DNA of 64,000 bases from positions 34,015 through 98,014 of the forward strand of contig CAZMAV010000017.1 of NCBI GenBank assembly GCA_964564415.1, given 5' to 3'. Numbering within the stretch: position 1 is the stretch's first letter; each line of letters starts with the position of its first letter. The notes beneath the pieces were generated by a model. The model saw nothing but the letters and a program-made list of their open reading frames with translations, was not told the DNA's origin and made no database searches. Source of the DNA: JALEFZ01 sp964564415 (lineage in GTDB: Bacteria > Bacteroidota > Bacteroidia > J057). Shown here one piece after another: positions 7,919-16,826 of the stretch. A program made the translations under genes and the position numbers.

Positions 7919-8941
7919 ATGAAATACTTTACTGCAATTTTTATCCTCCTGTCTCTGGTCCTTACCTCCTGCGGAGGGAGAGAAGAAACCCAGTCTTCCG
8001 AGAGCCAATTTCTTTCATTTTCAAATAAAAATACCAAAATGCAAGCCGTCAAAGATCCCCGTACCGGAATGGTCAGCCAGATGGTCCCCCTCCCCTCTCA
8101 TTGGAAAGCCACCGCTGAAGGCTGGCAAGGAAAAGGAGGCAGCCTCTTTGTCGAACTTCAAGGCCAAAACTCCGCGCAGTTGGGCAGGCACCTCAACTCC
8201 GCCGATCAGGTCATCCGGGAATTTGTGGTTCCCAACCTACAGGCCAACAACATTCGTGTGGATGCTGTCATAGACTTGCCTGAGGTTGCTGCCAACAACC
8301 ACCGGGAATGGGAAAAGCGCTGGCGTCCCTTTCCTGCCCGTACCCGCCACGAAGTCAAAGCCGTCGAAATGACCAACCTCCAGAATCAGGAAAAAGGGCT
8401 CCTGGTCATCAATTACTTCATGACTCAAAACCAGATGAGCAGTTTCTCAGGATACTACCTCCACAACCTAGAATCAAAGGCCAAATACTTCGATGAGCAT
8501 AAAGCCGAAGTCATTTATGCCCTGTCCAACATGTACACCACCCCCGAGGCCTTGGCTGCCTATAACCAAAGCGAACAACAAAAGTCTCAGCAAGGATGGG
8601 CTGATCACAATCGCCGCATGAGAGCCAAAGAAAATGCCTTCAATTCTTGGCAAAATACTGCCAGGACCAACAGCGAAATCGGTGACATCATGTTTGAAGG
8701 CTACAAAAAACGCAGTGCCATGAGGGATGCCGGCCATGACCGCAGCGTAGATGCAATCCTGGGTAGAGAAAATGTGGTCGATCCCTCTAACAAGCAGTCC
8801 TACAAGGTAGAATCAGGCTACAAATACTACTTCGTCAATGACTTTGGGCAGTATATCGGCAGCAACGATCCCTTCTACAATCCCGCTCAGGATCCCAGAT
8901 ACAGCAACATGAACTGGAGAAAGGCCCAGCAGCCCAGATAA
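7919..8941 (+). CDS. Hypothetical lipoprotein
   Basis: About 340 residues from the ATG at 7919; an ATG three codons upstream is also possible. The signal MKYFTAIFILLSLVLTSCGG has a clear lipobox (LTSC), so the protein should be lipidated and held in a membrane. The rest is hydrophilic and has no second membrane span. Visible blocks are MVPLPSHWKATAEGWQGKGG (about residues 55-75), a region rich in Asn and Gln at 200-250, and a C-terminal KYYFVNDFGQYIGSND, which resembles a short closing motif seen in other Bacteroidota hypotheticals. I do not recognise a family. The sigma factor gene follows 47 bases downstream on the same strand, so co-transcription with the sigma/CHAT operon is possible. Confidence 0.75.
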   Translation: MKYFTAIFILLSLVLTSCGGREETQSSESQFLSFSNKNTKMQAVKDPRTGMVSQMVPLPSHWKATAEGWQGKGGSLFVELQGQNSAQLGRHLNSADQVIREFVVPNLQANNIRVDAVIDLPEVAANNHREWEKRWRPFPARTRHEVKAVEMTNLQNQEKGLLVINYFMTQNQMSSFSGYYLHNLESKAKYFDEHKAEVIYALSNMYTTPEALAAYNQSEQQKSQQGWADHNRRMRAKENAFNSWQNTARTNSEIGDIMFEGYKKRSAMRDAGHDRSVDAILGRENVVDPSNKQSYKVESGYKYYFVNDFGQYIGSNDPFYNPAQDPRYSNMNWRKAQQPR

Positions 8942-8988
8942 ATGGCCTGCCCCAGAGGCTCTGCAAGGATGAAGAGGCACTCAGCATA

Positions 8989-9609
8989 ATGTCTCTTCTT
9001 CTTCAGTTTTATCCCATTTTTGACTTGTTGGCTCATCAGGCTTATCTTAGTAAGAACACGTGCCTTCATAAGCCTGAATTTGTGACAGAACAAGAAATCT
9101 ACGAGGGCATCGCCCAAAAAGACAATGCTACCTTCCTCCACCTCTACCGGGAGCAGCAGGGAAAAATACTCGACATGGTCAGAAAAAATAAAGGTAGTGA
9201 GGAGGAAGCCCTCGATATTTTTCAGGAGGGAATGCTCTGCCTTTGGACCAATATCCAAAAGGGAAAGTTTGAGCTTCGCGAAGAGGCCAGGATTTCCACC
9301 TACCTCTTCAGCATCTGCCGCAACCTCTGGATGAACAGACTTCGAAAAAAGAAAGTGATGGTTCCCATCGATAGCCTTGCCCAGGGACTACCGGAAGAGG
9401 AAGGCAAGGATTGGGAGAGTGAATATGAGAAACTGAAAGTACTCGAAGGGAAATTCTCCCAACTAGATCCGGCCTGTCGGCAGATGCTAAAGTTTTTCTA
9501 TTATGAGAAGGCCCCCCTCAAGGACATCGCCCTGGCCATGGGGTACACCGAAAAGACTGCAAAAAACAACAAATATCGGTGTATGAAAAAACTAAGGGCG
9601 CTATACTAA
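8989..9609 (+). CDS. RNA polymerase sigma factor, sigma-70 family (ECF-like)
   Basis: A small sigma factor with regions 2 and 4 only. Region 2 is seen at EEEALDIFQEGMLCLWTNI (about residues 70-90), then STYLFSICRNLWMNRLRKKK, the stretch that melts and reads the -10 element. Region 4 is SQLDPACRQMLKFFYYEKAP, then IALAMGYTEKTAKNNKYRCM, the helix-turn-helix. The conserved part begins at about residue 32, exactly at a GTG codon (9082) that reads V/M-TEQEIYEGIA. That GTG may be the true start, as the 31 residues before it look unrelated. The next gene follows after 12 bases and encodes a membrane protein in the anti-sigma position. Confidence 0.88.
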   Translation: MSLLLQFYPIFDLLAHQAYLSKNTCLHKPEFVTEQEIYEGIAQKDNATFLHLYREQQGKILDMVRKNKGSEEEALDIFQEGMLCLWTNIQKGKFELREEARISTYLFSICRNLWMNRLRKKKVMVPIDSLAQGLPEEEGKDWESEYEKLKVLEGKFSQLDPACRQMLKFFYYEKAPLKDIALAMGYTEKTAKNNKYRCMKKLRALY

Positions 9610-9621
9610 GCCATTAAGGCC

Positions 9622-10374
9622 ATGAATGAAGAAATGATCCAACATATCGAAAGCTATCTTGAAGGCCAGATGGACCGCCAACAGCTCCAGGCTCATGCCC
9701 GTGAAGCTGGAGTCGAAGACCTGGATGCCGAGATAGAATGGGTCAAAAATACCCAGTTGGCCGTTGAAATGTCCGGCCTCCGGACCCAATTGAATGCTGC
9801 CCTCCCCCATCATCACCAAAAGGAAGAAGCCAGGGTCCAGAATCTCTGGCTCCTCAAAGGACTGCTGGCCACAGCTGCTGCCTTGTTCATCCTTGTCCTC
9901 ATCTATCTGGGTGTCAATTCTCTGGACAAATCCGCCCTATATGCCCAGTACGAGTACAAAGACCCCGGACTGCCCCTCTTGATGGGTCAGTCCGATGCCT
10001 ACGAGCTTTACGATGCCCTGTCTTACTACAGCGAAGGCCGGTACGAAGTCGCCGAGGATAAGCTCAAGGGAATACAGCCCGATTTCCCTACCAATGATAC
10101 CCTTGCCTATTACCTGGGGGCCAGCCTGCTTTACCAGGAAAAAAACCAGGAAGCCCGAGACATCCTGCACCCCCTCGTCGCAGCGGATAGTTCAGACTTT
10201 CAGGAAAGGGCTGAGTGGCTGCTGGTCCTGACTTACCTCAAGGAGAAGAACTACGAAAAAGCCGAAATAGAAATGCTTCCCATCCTCCCATCTGAGGATC
10301 ATGCCTTTTACCCCGATGCACGCAAATTAAAGGACGACCTGGATAAGCGACTTCCCTATGAAGATCAGCAGTAA
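9622..10374 (+). CDS. Membrane-anchored TPR protein in the anti-sigma position
   Basis: A 250-residue protein. The N-terminal about 75 residues are cytoplasmic and charged (IESYLEGQMDRQQLQAH...), similar in size and tone to an anti-sigma interaction region. A single transmembrane helix follows at about residues 77-97 (LLKGLLATAAALFILVLIYL). The outer part is built of helical TPR-like repeats (EGRYEVAEDKLKGI, YYLGASLLYQEKNQEARDIL, LLVLTYLKEKNYEKAEIEM). By position (12 bases after a sigma gene) and topology it is probably the anti-sigma factor, but no named anti-sigma domain can be seen. Its last 17 bases overlap the start of the CHAT protease gene, implying translational coupling. Confidence 0.75.
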   Translation: MNEEMIQHIESYLEGQMDRQQLQAHAREAGVEDLDAEIEWVKNTQLAVEMSGLRTQLNAALPHHHQKEEARVQNLWLLKGLLATAAALFILVLIYLGVNSLDKSALYAQYEYKDPGLPLLMGQSDAYELYDALSYYSEGRYEVAEDKLKGIQPDFPTNDTLAYYLGASLLYQEKNQEARDILHPLVAADSSDFQERAEWLLVLTYLKEKNYEKAEIEMLPILPSEDHAFYPDARKLKDDLDKRLPYEDQQ

Positions 10375-13300
10375 AAAAATATGTCTGGCTGCCCTCTTTT
10401 TCCTTTCCTTTTTGTCAGGCCGCAGCCAAAGCGCCCAAGAATGGATCGAAAAAGGGAAAGACTACTACCGCCGCGACCTGCCTGACTCGTCCCGGAAGGC
10501 TTATGAGATGGCCTTTAAATCTACAGATGCGGAAATCCAGCTAGCGGCTATTGAAGGCCTGGTCAAGGTGGCCCTGCTGAGATCAGAAATGAAACGGGCA
10601 GATTCCCTGATCAGTATGGGTGACAACATTCTGGATCAGAAGGAAATTTCCACAAGCCCCAGATGCCGCTTTCTTCTGATGAAGGGTGAGTACCTCCGTA
10701 AAAACTCCCGATTTGAGGAAGCTCTCCGTCAGCACAAAGAGTTGATCCGCCTTACCACAGATCCTTTGCTCCATGCCGATGCCCTTTTTTACACAGCCCT
10801 TACCCATGAAAGGCTGTCAAATTACGATTCCAGCCTTCTTTATGTAGACCGCGCCTATCAGATTTACAGGCAAGAACTTGACAGCAGCGATAGCCGCTTT
10901 AGCAGCATCTACAATGGCATGGGGGTCTGCTATTACCGGGCACACAAGCTCGATGAAGCCAAGAAATACTACCTCAAAGCAAAGGATATCGCCGAACTTC
11001 AGTCGGGAAGTCGGTCCAGCGACCTGGCCTATTGCCTGAGCAACCTTGCAGGTATTTCCCGAGCCGAGGAAGATTATGCCCAGGCTATTGAATACACACA
11101 GACCTCCCTCGACATTTTCAAGCACCTCCAAGATCCCGGAGGTATCTCCAGCGATTATTATTCTTTGGGGGTGTATCACTATTTTTTAGGAGCATATGGG
11201 CAGACCCGGGATTACCTGAGGGCTTGCCTGGACATAAGGAGGGATATTTACCCGAGTAAGCATTATCGCCTCATAAATCCACTTCAGGTCCTGGCCATTA
11301 CCTTTGAAGAATCAGGAAAATACGCTGAAGCCCTGGAGATTCAGGAAGAAGTCTTGGCCATTACCCTTGCCAATTATGGCCCAAACAGCCTGGATGCTGC
11401 ATTTGCCTTTGAAAATAAGGCCATCACCTTAAAAATTCTGGGGCAACTTGATTCTGCCCTTTACTACATCAAAAAAGCTCAAAGGCTCCTACCCAATTTT
11501 CTCTCTCCCGATGATTACGCCCTGGCTATCAATGCCTACAACTATGCCGACATTCTCTACCAAAGGGGAGCATTTGCCCCTGGCCTGGATCAACTTCAGC
11601 GTTCCTATCGCATCATCCGTGCGAATGGACTGCTAGGGTCTAAAGAATACGCTCAAAACCTCTCCCTTGAAGCTAAGATTTTGGCAGAAAATGGAAAGTG
11701 GGAAAAAGCCCGGGAGACTTTTGAAGAAGCCATGAAGATCGCAGGGATAGCCTTTGACTCATCTGCTGCCCGGGGATTGACCCCAACCAGCCTCAGCATT
11801 TTTCATGATTATTCGGCTTTTCTTTTCAAAAAATACCAGCATAGCGGGAAAGAAGAAGACCTCAGGGAATTTTATCAAAAGTCCCGATACTTTTTGGAAG
11901 TCTCTGATCGGCTGCGTTTACAAGCCCTTGATCCCTACACCCGCAGCATCCTCAGCCGTGATAATGCCTTGAACTTTCAGCAGAATGTAGGCATTTATCA
12001 CAAGCTCTACCGACAACTGGGGGACCCCACCTACCTTGAGGAAGCCTATCGCTTTTCTGAATACGGGCGTAGTTCCATGCTACGAGACCTTCAAAGTGAA
12101 AGAATAGCCTCCTATGCTGGCCTTCCAGATTCAGTTCTCAAACGTGAGCGATCCCTAAAGCATAGCATCAGCAGGCTAAATAAGGATTTAAGGACTGATC
12201 CGGATTCCGTCGAACTCAGAGAAGCCCTGATTGAGGCGAGAGAGGAGCTGAAGGCCTACCTCGATTTTGCCATAGAAAGCTATCCCCGCTACTTTGAGTT
12301 TCGATATAAAAGCCAGGTTCCCAGCTTGGAGGCGATCCAAAAATCACTCTCAGAGGGTGAAAATTTGATTCAATATACCGAAGACGATACTGCTTACTAC
12401 GCGTTGGTCCTCAGTGAAAAAGGGAAGGAGATGTTTTACCTGGGTAAAAAGGAAAAAATCAACCAAGCCATTTTTTCTTGGAGGAAGGGCATCCTGGCGC
12501 GAAATAAAGCCTGGCGAGAGCCGGGAAATCATCTTTACCAAAGCCTTTGGAAACCCCTGGAGAGCGCCCTTAGTGGGAAAAGGATGGTCATCATCCCGAC
12601 GGGGCCCATCTTTTACCTAAATTTTGAAGCCTTACCCGGAAAGGAAGAGAAATTTTTGATCGAAGCTTATAATCTCAGCTATGCCCTTTCCTTTAGCCTT
12701 TGGCAGGCCAGAGAGAAGGAAGCTCAACGAGGTGGTATACTGGCAGTAGCCCCTGGATTCGAAGACGAAATAAAGACTGCCTACCTGCGGAGCCTCGACA
12801 GTCTTGATCGGGTAGATGAGGGATACATGCGTACCCTAAGGCAGCCCTGGTCCCTGGCTTATGTAAAGAAAATGAGGAGGAAAATTGCTCAGAAAGCTTT
12901 GATTGGATTGGATGCAACCGAGGCCAATGTCAAGGCCCACCTGGCGAGAAACAGGGTCATTTATCTGGGAAGCCATGCCATTGCCGATGCCAACGACCCC
13001 CTACGCTCCCGACTTCTGCTGGCCAAAGACCCAGAACTTCCCTCTGAAGACGGCTACCTCCACGCTTATGAAATTTTTAGTATACCCATGCAGGCTGATC
13101 TGGCCATCCTCAGTGCCTGTGAGACCGGCTTGGGAAAACTAGAGGAGGGGGAAGGAATGATCTCCCTATCCTACAGCCTTCACTACGCGGGCTGTGCCTC
13201 TACCGTCCTTTCGCTGTGGAAGCTCGACGAAAAGAGCAGTACAAAAATGGCGGAGTCATTTTTCAATTACCTGGGCAAAGGGTACAGCAAGAGTCAGGCC

Positions 13301-13498
13301 CTGAGAAAGGCAAAATTGAATTATCTCGAAAATCAAAAAGGGCCTCTCCAACATCCTTTTTTCTGGAGTGGAATGGTCCTTATGGGAAAGGATGGACAGT
13401 TGGACATCCACAGAGAGATTCCCAGGAGGTTTTGGTTCCTCGCAGCCCTTGGAATCCTCCTGCTCGTCTCCGTCCTTCAATTCAGGCTACGCAGGTAA
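10358..13498 (+). CDS. TPR-CHAT caspase-like protease, exported and membrane-anchored
   Basis: A 1046-residue protein. A signal peptide (about residues 1-25, ending FLSGRSQSAQ) is followed by many tetratricopeptide repeats (about 30-560; examples are FSSIYNGMGVCYYRAHKLDEA and AYCLSNLAGISRAEEDYAQA). Next come a helical linker and a C-terminal CHAT domain (about 690-1010), the caspase-like peptidase fold associated with TPRs. The catalytic dyad is visible: His 873 in YLGSHAIAD and Cys 921 in LSACETGLG. A transmembrane helix (about 1023-1043, FLAALGILLLVSVL) and a short basic tail close the protein. The topology suggests the protease faces the periplasm, beside the TPR part of the upstream anti-sigma-like protein. 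The start overlaps that gene by 17 bases. Confidence 0.88.
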   Translation: MKISSKKICLAALFFLSFLSGRSQSAQEWIEKGKDYYRRDLPDSSRKAYEMAFKSTDAEIQLAAIEGLVKVALLRSEMKRADSLISMGDNILDQKEISTSPRCRFLLMKGEYLRKNSRFEEALRQHKELIRLTTDPLLHADALFYTALTHERLSNYDSSLLYVDRAYQIYRQELDSSDSRFSSIYNGMGVCYYRAHKLDEAKKYYLKAKDIAELQSGSRSSDLAYCLSNLAGISRAEEDYAQAIEYTQTSLDIFKHLQDPGGISSDYYSLGVYHYFLGAYGQTRDYLRACLDIRRDIYPSKHYRLINPLQVLAITFEESGKYAEALEIQEEVLAITLANYGPNSLDAAFAFENKAITLKILGQLDSALYYIKKAQRLLPNFLSPDDYALAINAYNYADILYQRGAFAPGLDQLQRSYRIIRANGLLGSKEYAQNLSLEAKILAENGKWEKARETFEEAMKIAGIAFDSSAARGLTPTSLSIFHDYSAFLFKKYQHSGKEEDLREFYQKSRYFLEVSDRLRLQALDPYTRSILSRDNALNFQQNVGIYHKLYRQLGDPTYLEEAYRFSEYGRSSMLRDLQSERIASYAGLPDSVLKRERSLKHSISRLNKDLRTDPDSVELREALIEAREELKAYLDFAIESYPRYFEFRYKSQVPSLEAIQKSLSEGENLIQYTEDDTAYYALVLSEKGKEMFYLGKKEKINQAIFSWRKGILARNKAWREPGNHLYQSLWKPLESALSGKRMVIIPTGPIFYLNFEALPGKEEKFLIEAYNLSYALSFSLWQAREKEAQRGGILAVAPGFEDEIKTAYLRSLDSLDRVDEGYMRTLRQPWSLAYVKKMRRKIAQKALIGLDATEANVKAHLARNRVIYLGSHAIADANDPLRSRLLLAKDPELPSEDGYLHAYEIFSIPMQADLAILSACETGLGKLEEGEGMISLSYSLHYAGCASTVLSLWKLDEKSSTKMAESFFNYLGKGYSKSQALRKAKLNYLENQKGPLQHPFFWSGMVLMGKDGQLDIHREIPRRFWFLAALGILLLVSVLQFRLRR

Positions 13499-13840
13499 GG
13501 AAGAGGCTTGCTCCTGGTCAAGGCCAAACTTCTTATTAAACTCCTCTGGTTGCTTCTCTAATTTTCGCATCATAGAGTCTACCTTCATCTGTGTTTTTTG
13601 AAGCTCTTCGTTGTCCTTTTGAATCTGCTTATTCATGCTGTCCGCTTGCTTGGACTGCATCCGAGAAAGATCGCGAAACATTTGCTGCTGGGCTTCCCTC
13701 TCTTTTTTTTGCTGACGAGAAACATAGATGCGGCCAAAGGCGATACCTGCCACGAGGATAAACATGACGATGCGCCAAATATTTTTCTTATTCGTGACAA
13801 TGGGCTTGAAGGTTGATGGGACTTTTATAAATATAATCAA
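13487..13840 (-). CDS. Small membrane protein with coiled coil
   Basis: About 117 residues. A single hydrophobic helix near residues 22-40 (IWRIVMFILVAGIAFG) is followed by a long charged helix (QQKKEREAQQQMFRDLSRMQ... MNKQIQKDNEELQKTQ) with heptad character, ending in an acidic tail. The shape is that of a bitopic protein with a coiled-coil arm. No family is recognised. It overlaps the end of the CHAT gene tail to tail by 12 bases, so it is a separate transcription unit, probably with the DUF3037/HipA pair upstream of it on the same strand. Confidence 0.6.
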   Translation of the reverse strand: MIIFIKVPSTFKPIVTNKKNIWRIVMFILVAGIAFGRIYVSRQQKKEREAQQQMFRDLSRMQSKQADSMNKQIQKDNEELQKTQMKVDSMMRKLEKQPEEFNKKFGLDQEQASSLPA

Positions 13841-13878
13841 TCCTCCTTCAATTTCATCTCCCTCAGCCAGTTCTCCTC

Positions 13879-14262
13879 TCAGACTACATAATGCTCAAAA
13901 AGCCGCTGGAGCTCTGCTTCGGGCTGGCTACAACGGCCGGGATGTACCCGGGAGCATTGCAAAATGGTACTTTTGACGGCAGTAAGCCAGCGAAAACGCT
14001 CCGCCTGCCCCAGTTTAGCGATTTCCCCCCCATCTCTGCTTCCATCTGTGATCTGTTGCCATCCTTTGAGGTAATTTCTGAGCTCCTGGCTGTCGATTTC
14101 TCCTGCAAATGCCTGAAGCCGCTCTTCGTTTAGGTGATACATCATTCCCAGGTACCTTTTTCTCTTCGAAAAAAGGATAACCCCCATATTCATACACTCT
14201 CCGCGTTCTATCTTGGGAAAGAGGCGGATGACGGCATATTCATAAACTTGCTTTTCTTGCAT
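13879..14262 (-). CDS. DUF3037 family protein
   Basis: About 127 residues from the ATG at 14262 (MQEKQVYEYAVIRLFPKIER). A longer frame exists, but its first 35 residues lie inside the neighbouring kinase gene and look unrelated. The pattern YEYAVIRLFPxIERGECMNMGVILF, split over two short blocks, is typical of DUF3037. This is a small cytoplasmic family of unknown biochemistry that is usually encoded next to a HipA-like kinase, as it is here: the start overlaps the end of the kinase gene by 23 bases. The two are likely co-translated. The function may be partner or antitoxin to the kinase, but that is inference from gene order only. Confidence 0.85.
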   Translation of the reverse strand: MQEKQVYEYAVIRLFPKIERGECMNMGVILFSKRKRYLGMMYHLNEERLQAFAGEIDSQELRNYLKGWQQITDGSRDGGEIAKLGQAERFRWLTAVKSTILQCSRVHPGRCSQPEAELQRLFEHYVV

Positions 14263-15031
14263 CTTCAGCTTCTTTGAGCAGGGCGTCAAGGTTTTCCAGC
14301 CTGGTAAACAAAAAATCCGCGTAGACCCTCCTTTTTTCTTCGGGTTGGACTTCTTCTCTTTCATCATCCAGCCATTCTTCAGGCACGGCGGAGACGATAT
14401 TTTCCAAGGCCTCCTTGTTCAGGGTGGCGGCCATCTCTTTTTTTGCCTCTTCAAGTTGGCTGGCCTCGTTGAGGAGAACATGGTCTTTTATCTTAGGAAA
14501 TGTCTTTTGAGCATACTCCTCCCAATTTTCCCAGGCGTGATGAAAATAGAGGCTGGCACCATGGTCGATCAGCCAGAGTTCCTTGTTCCACTTGAGCAGG
14601 TTGGTATTGCGGTGGGTGCGGTCTACATTGGTGATGAGGCTGTCGAGGAGGAGGACCTTGGAGGCTATGAGGGGATCGACTTCGGATACCACTGGGTCAA
14701 AGGTGATGGAGCCAGACAAATAATGAAGGCCCAGGTTAAGTCCCACGCTAAATTTCAGTAAATCTTGAATCTCTTCGTCTGGTTCAGTTCGGCCAAAGGA
14801 ATCATCCAGTTCCATAAAGACCAGTTCAGGCACCTTGAGCCCGATGAAGCGGGCCAGCTCACCCCCGATGAGTTCGGCGATCAGGGCCTTTTTTCCCTGG
14901 CCAGCTCCCCGAAATTTGATTACATAAGGAAACCCATCGCTGGCCTCCACAAGGGCAGGCAGGGAACCTCCCTCCCTCAAGGGCTCCACATAGCGGGTGA
15001 CCTCGACCCTCCGAATTTCAGGCTTCTTCAT
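14240..15031 (-). CDS. HipA-like kinase family protein
   Basis: A 263-residue kinase of the stand-alone HipA-related family. The N-lobe has GGSLPALVEASDGFPYVIKF, with the nucleotide-binding lysine in VIKF, then GQGKKALIAELIGGELARF. The C-lobe has LLLDSLITNVDRTHRNTNLL, where DRTHRNTN carries the catalytic Asp and Asn in the HipA pattern, then LWLIDHGASLY, the equivalent of the DFG metal site. It lacks the N-terminal HipB-contacting domain of classical HipA toxins. It precedes the DUF3037 gene and overlaps it by 23 bases. The substrate is unknown; family relatives phosphorylate proteins. Toxic activity is plausible but unproven. Confidence 0.85.
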   Translation of the reverse strand: MKKPEIRRVEVTRYVEPLREGGSLPALVEASDGFPYVIKFRGAGQGKKALIAELIGGELARFIGLKVPELVFMELDDSFGRTEPDEEIQDLLKFSVGLNLGLHYLSGSITFDPVVSEVDPLIASKVLLLDSLITNVDRTHRNTNLLKWNKELWLIDHGASLYFHHAWENWEEYAQKTFPKIKDHVLLNEASQLEEAKKEMAATLNKEALENIVSAVPEEWLDDEREEVQPEEKRRVYADFLFTRLENLDALLKEAEDARKASL

Positions 15032-15212
15032 AAGGGCAAGATAGTAGAATTTTTATGAGGGCGGGAGACTGAAAATAAAAAGTCCCCTGCCCCCTGAAGA
15101 GGATCAATGACATTTGACCCACAAAATGAGATATTCAAATCAGCCCTTCCTGTATCATCCATCCCAGCATGGGACAGTCGAAGGGCTGCGGAACCACCTA
15201 ACCACCAACATC

Positions 15213-15671
15213 ATGAAGAAGAATCCAATTTCAAAGCTCGACCGCCGAATGCGGCTCTCCACCCTCTGGATTTTCGTCACCCTCAATTATCTCTATGGCG
15301 ACCTTATCGGAATGATGGATACGAATTTGCTCAATCAGTTTCTCACCGGAGAAGTGAAAGGAATCGAAATGAGCCAGGAGTTTCTGTTGGGTGCAGGGAT
15401 ACTCATGGAGATTCCCATGGCTATGGTCCTTCTTTCCCGTATTCTGCCCTACAAATCCAACCGGATTGCCAATCTGATTGCTGCCTTCATCAAGACGGCT
15501 GTCATGATCGCTACCCTGGCTATGGGCTCTAGCACCGTATACTATTGATTTTTTGCTCGTATAGAAATTCCTACTACAAACATCATCTTTGTACTCGCCT
15601 GGAGATGGCAGGAAAACCAGGTGCAAGAAGAGGCGGCTGACTGGAATGCCCTTCAGGATAGCAGAACTTAA
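15213..15671 (+). pseudogene. DUF6326-like membrane protein, broken by an in-frame TGA
   Basis: From the ATG at 15213 the frame encodes MKKNPISKLDRRMRLSTLW and three transmembrane helices of the small DUF6326-type family (VTLNYLYGDLIGMMD, LLGAGILMEIPMAMVLLSRI). It stops at a TGA at 15546-15548, right after SSTVYY. The same frame stays open beyond it to a TAA at 15669-15671, and the residues after the TGA (FFARIEIPTTNIIFVLAW) look like the missing fourth helix. Readthrough would give about 152 residues, the size expected for the family. The simplest reading is a recent nonsense mutation in the last quarter of the gene. The next gene on the other strand is also decayed. Confidence 0.75.
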
Positions 15672-15687
15672 GGGAAGGAAGAAAATT

Positions 15688-16712
15688 TTACCTAAAGGAA
15701 GGGTTCTCCATATCCTCAAAGAGGTTGAGTTGACGATTTTTGGGGGAGGGGATGACACCTTTTGCCGTCCGTCCCCCATACTTCCATGGATCCCTGTTTT
15801 CCTTCTCAAGGATTTGTTCGAGATCTTCCTTGGGCTCAAAACTTTTCTCGACCTTTTTGGCAAGGTCAGAGAGTTTCTCGATGGCTTTCTGCTTGTCGCT
15901 ATAGCCAATTTTGGCCTGTTCGACGGCCTTTCTTAAGGAGAGATACCCTCATCATATACTTTTAGGGATACGGGAAAGGGTCTGCCGCCCTTGCCTCTGT
16001 AATAGGTTGGAAGGATTAATCGAGGCAATTCCTTGATAAGTTGATCCGGCTTTTCGCGGCTAATGTCAAGGATAGCCTCCTGGGTAGGCCTTGCATCAAC
16101 GTGGACCAAATTGATGATTTCTCCTTGATTTTCTCCACATACGGAAGCATGAGGCTCTGTTACAAAGGATTTGTTTTCTCCGAATGCCAGTGATAGCGCC
16201 AGGCACTTCTGTCCTCCGGCCTCATCCCCTGCTGAATGACCGTCCAGTCTCCTTCCTTACTTAGAAGAAAATTGTGCATATAGAGCTGAAAACCATCTTG
16301 TATGGCTGTATTGTCTACCTTGGCTACCAGTTTGCTGTGAGCAGAAAAATGATCCCCATCCAAGCCTGTAGCCTCCCCTATTCGTCGAAGTTCTACAGGA
16401 GTCTGTGTAGATTCTTTTCCCTTTCCTCCACAGACAAATAGCCCCAAACTGTCAGCCTGGGGATTAATGGACTGCTTGAGGGCCCTCATTACGGCAGTAG
16501 TGACGCCGGAGGAATTCCAATCCATCCCTATTACTGACCCAAAACTTTGGAACCAGAATGGATCAGACATCCGCGAAAGGAAGGACTCACTTCCATATTC
16601 GATCAGAATGGCCTCTACGATAGCCGGGCTCATGTCTACCATCCGCTAGTAAAGCCATGAGGGAATATGTCCACCCATAAGGGTCAAAACCGCAGAACCC
16701 CTGATGCTTCAT
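15688..16712 (-). pseudogene. DUF763 family protein, multiply disrupted
   Basis: Reading on the minus strand from the ATG at 16712, pieces in different frames join into one DUF763-like protein of about 340 residues. They are GSAVLTLMGGHIPSWLY; then MVDMSPAIVEAILIEYGSES and SDPFWFQSFGSVIGMDWNSS (16642-16160); then VTEPHASVCGENQGEIINLV; then KAVEQAKIGYSDKQKAIEKL. Lesions seen are a shift near the C4 run at 16698-16701, a TAG at 16646-16648, a shift near 16165 and a shift near 15935. DUF763 is a widespread family of unknown function with several conserved motifs, including SSGVTT and GLFVCGGKGK, both visible here. With four lesions the gene is almost certainly dead. Confidence 0.8.
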
Positions 16713-16826
16713 CCCCGATCTTTTATTGGTTTATAGCTGAACTTGCTCCAAGAGGCTGCCACAAGTCTAACTATATTTTTTTCTTGATTCTTCCTTCAGA
16801 GGTCTGCCAGATCCCCCTCAACAAGG

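Noticed and set aside
15231..15908. 225-codon minus-strand frame
   Set aside because: It runs antisense to the DUF6326 pseudogene and partly in the wrong frame of the DUF763 pseudogene; the real coding there is in another frame.
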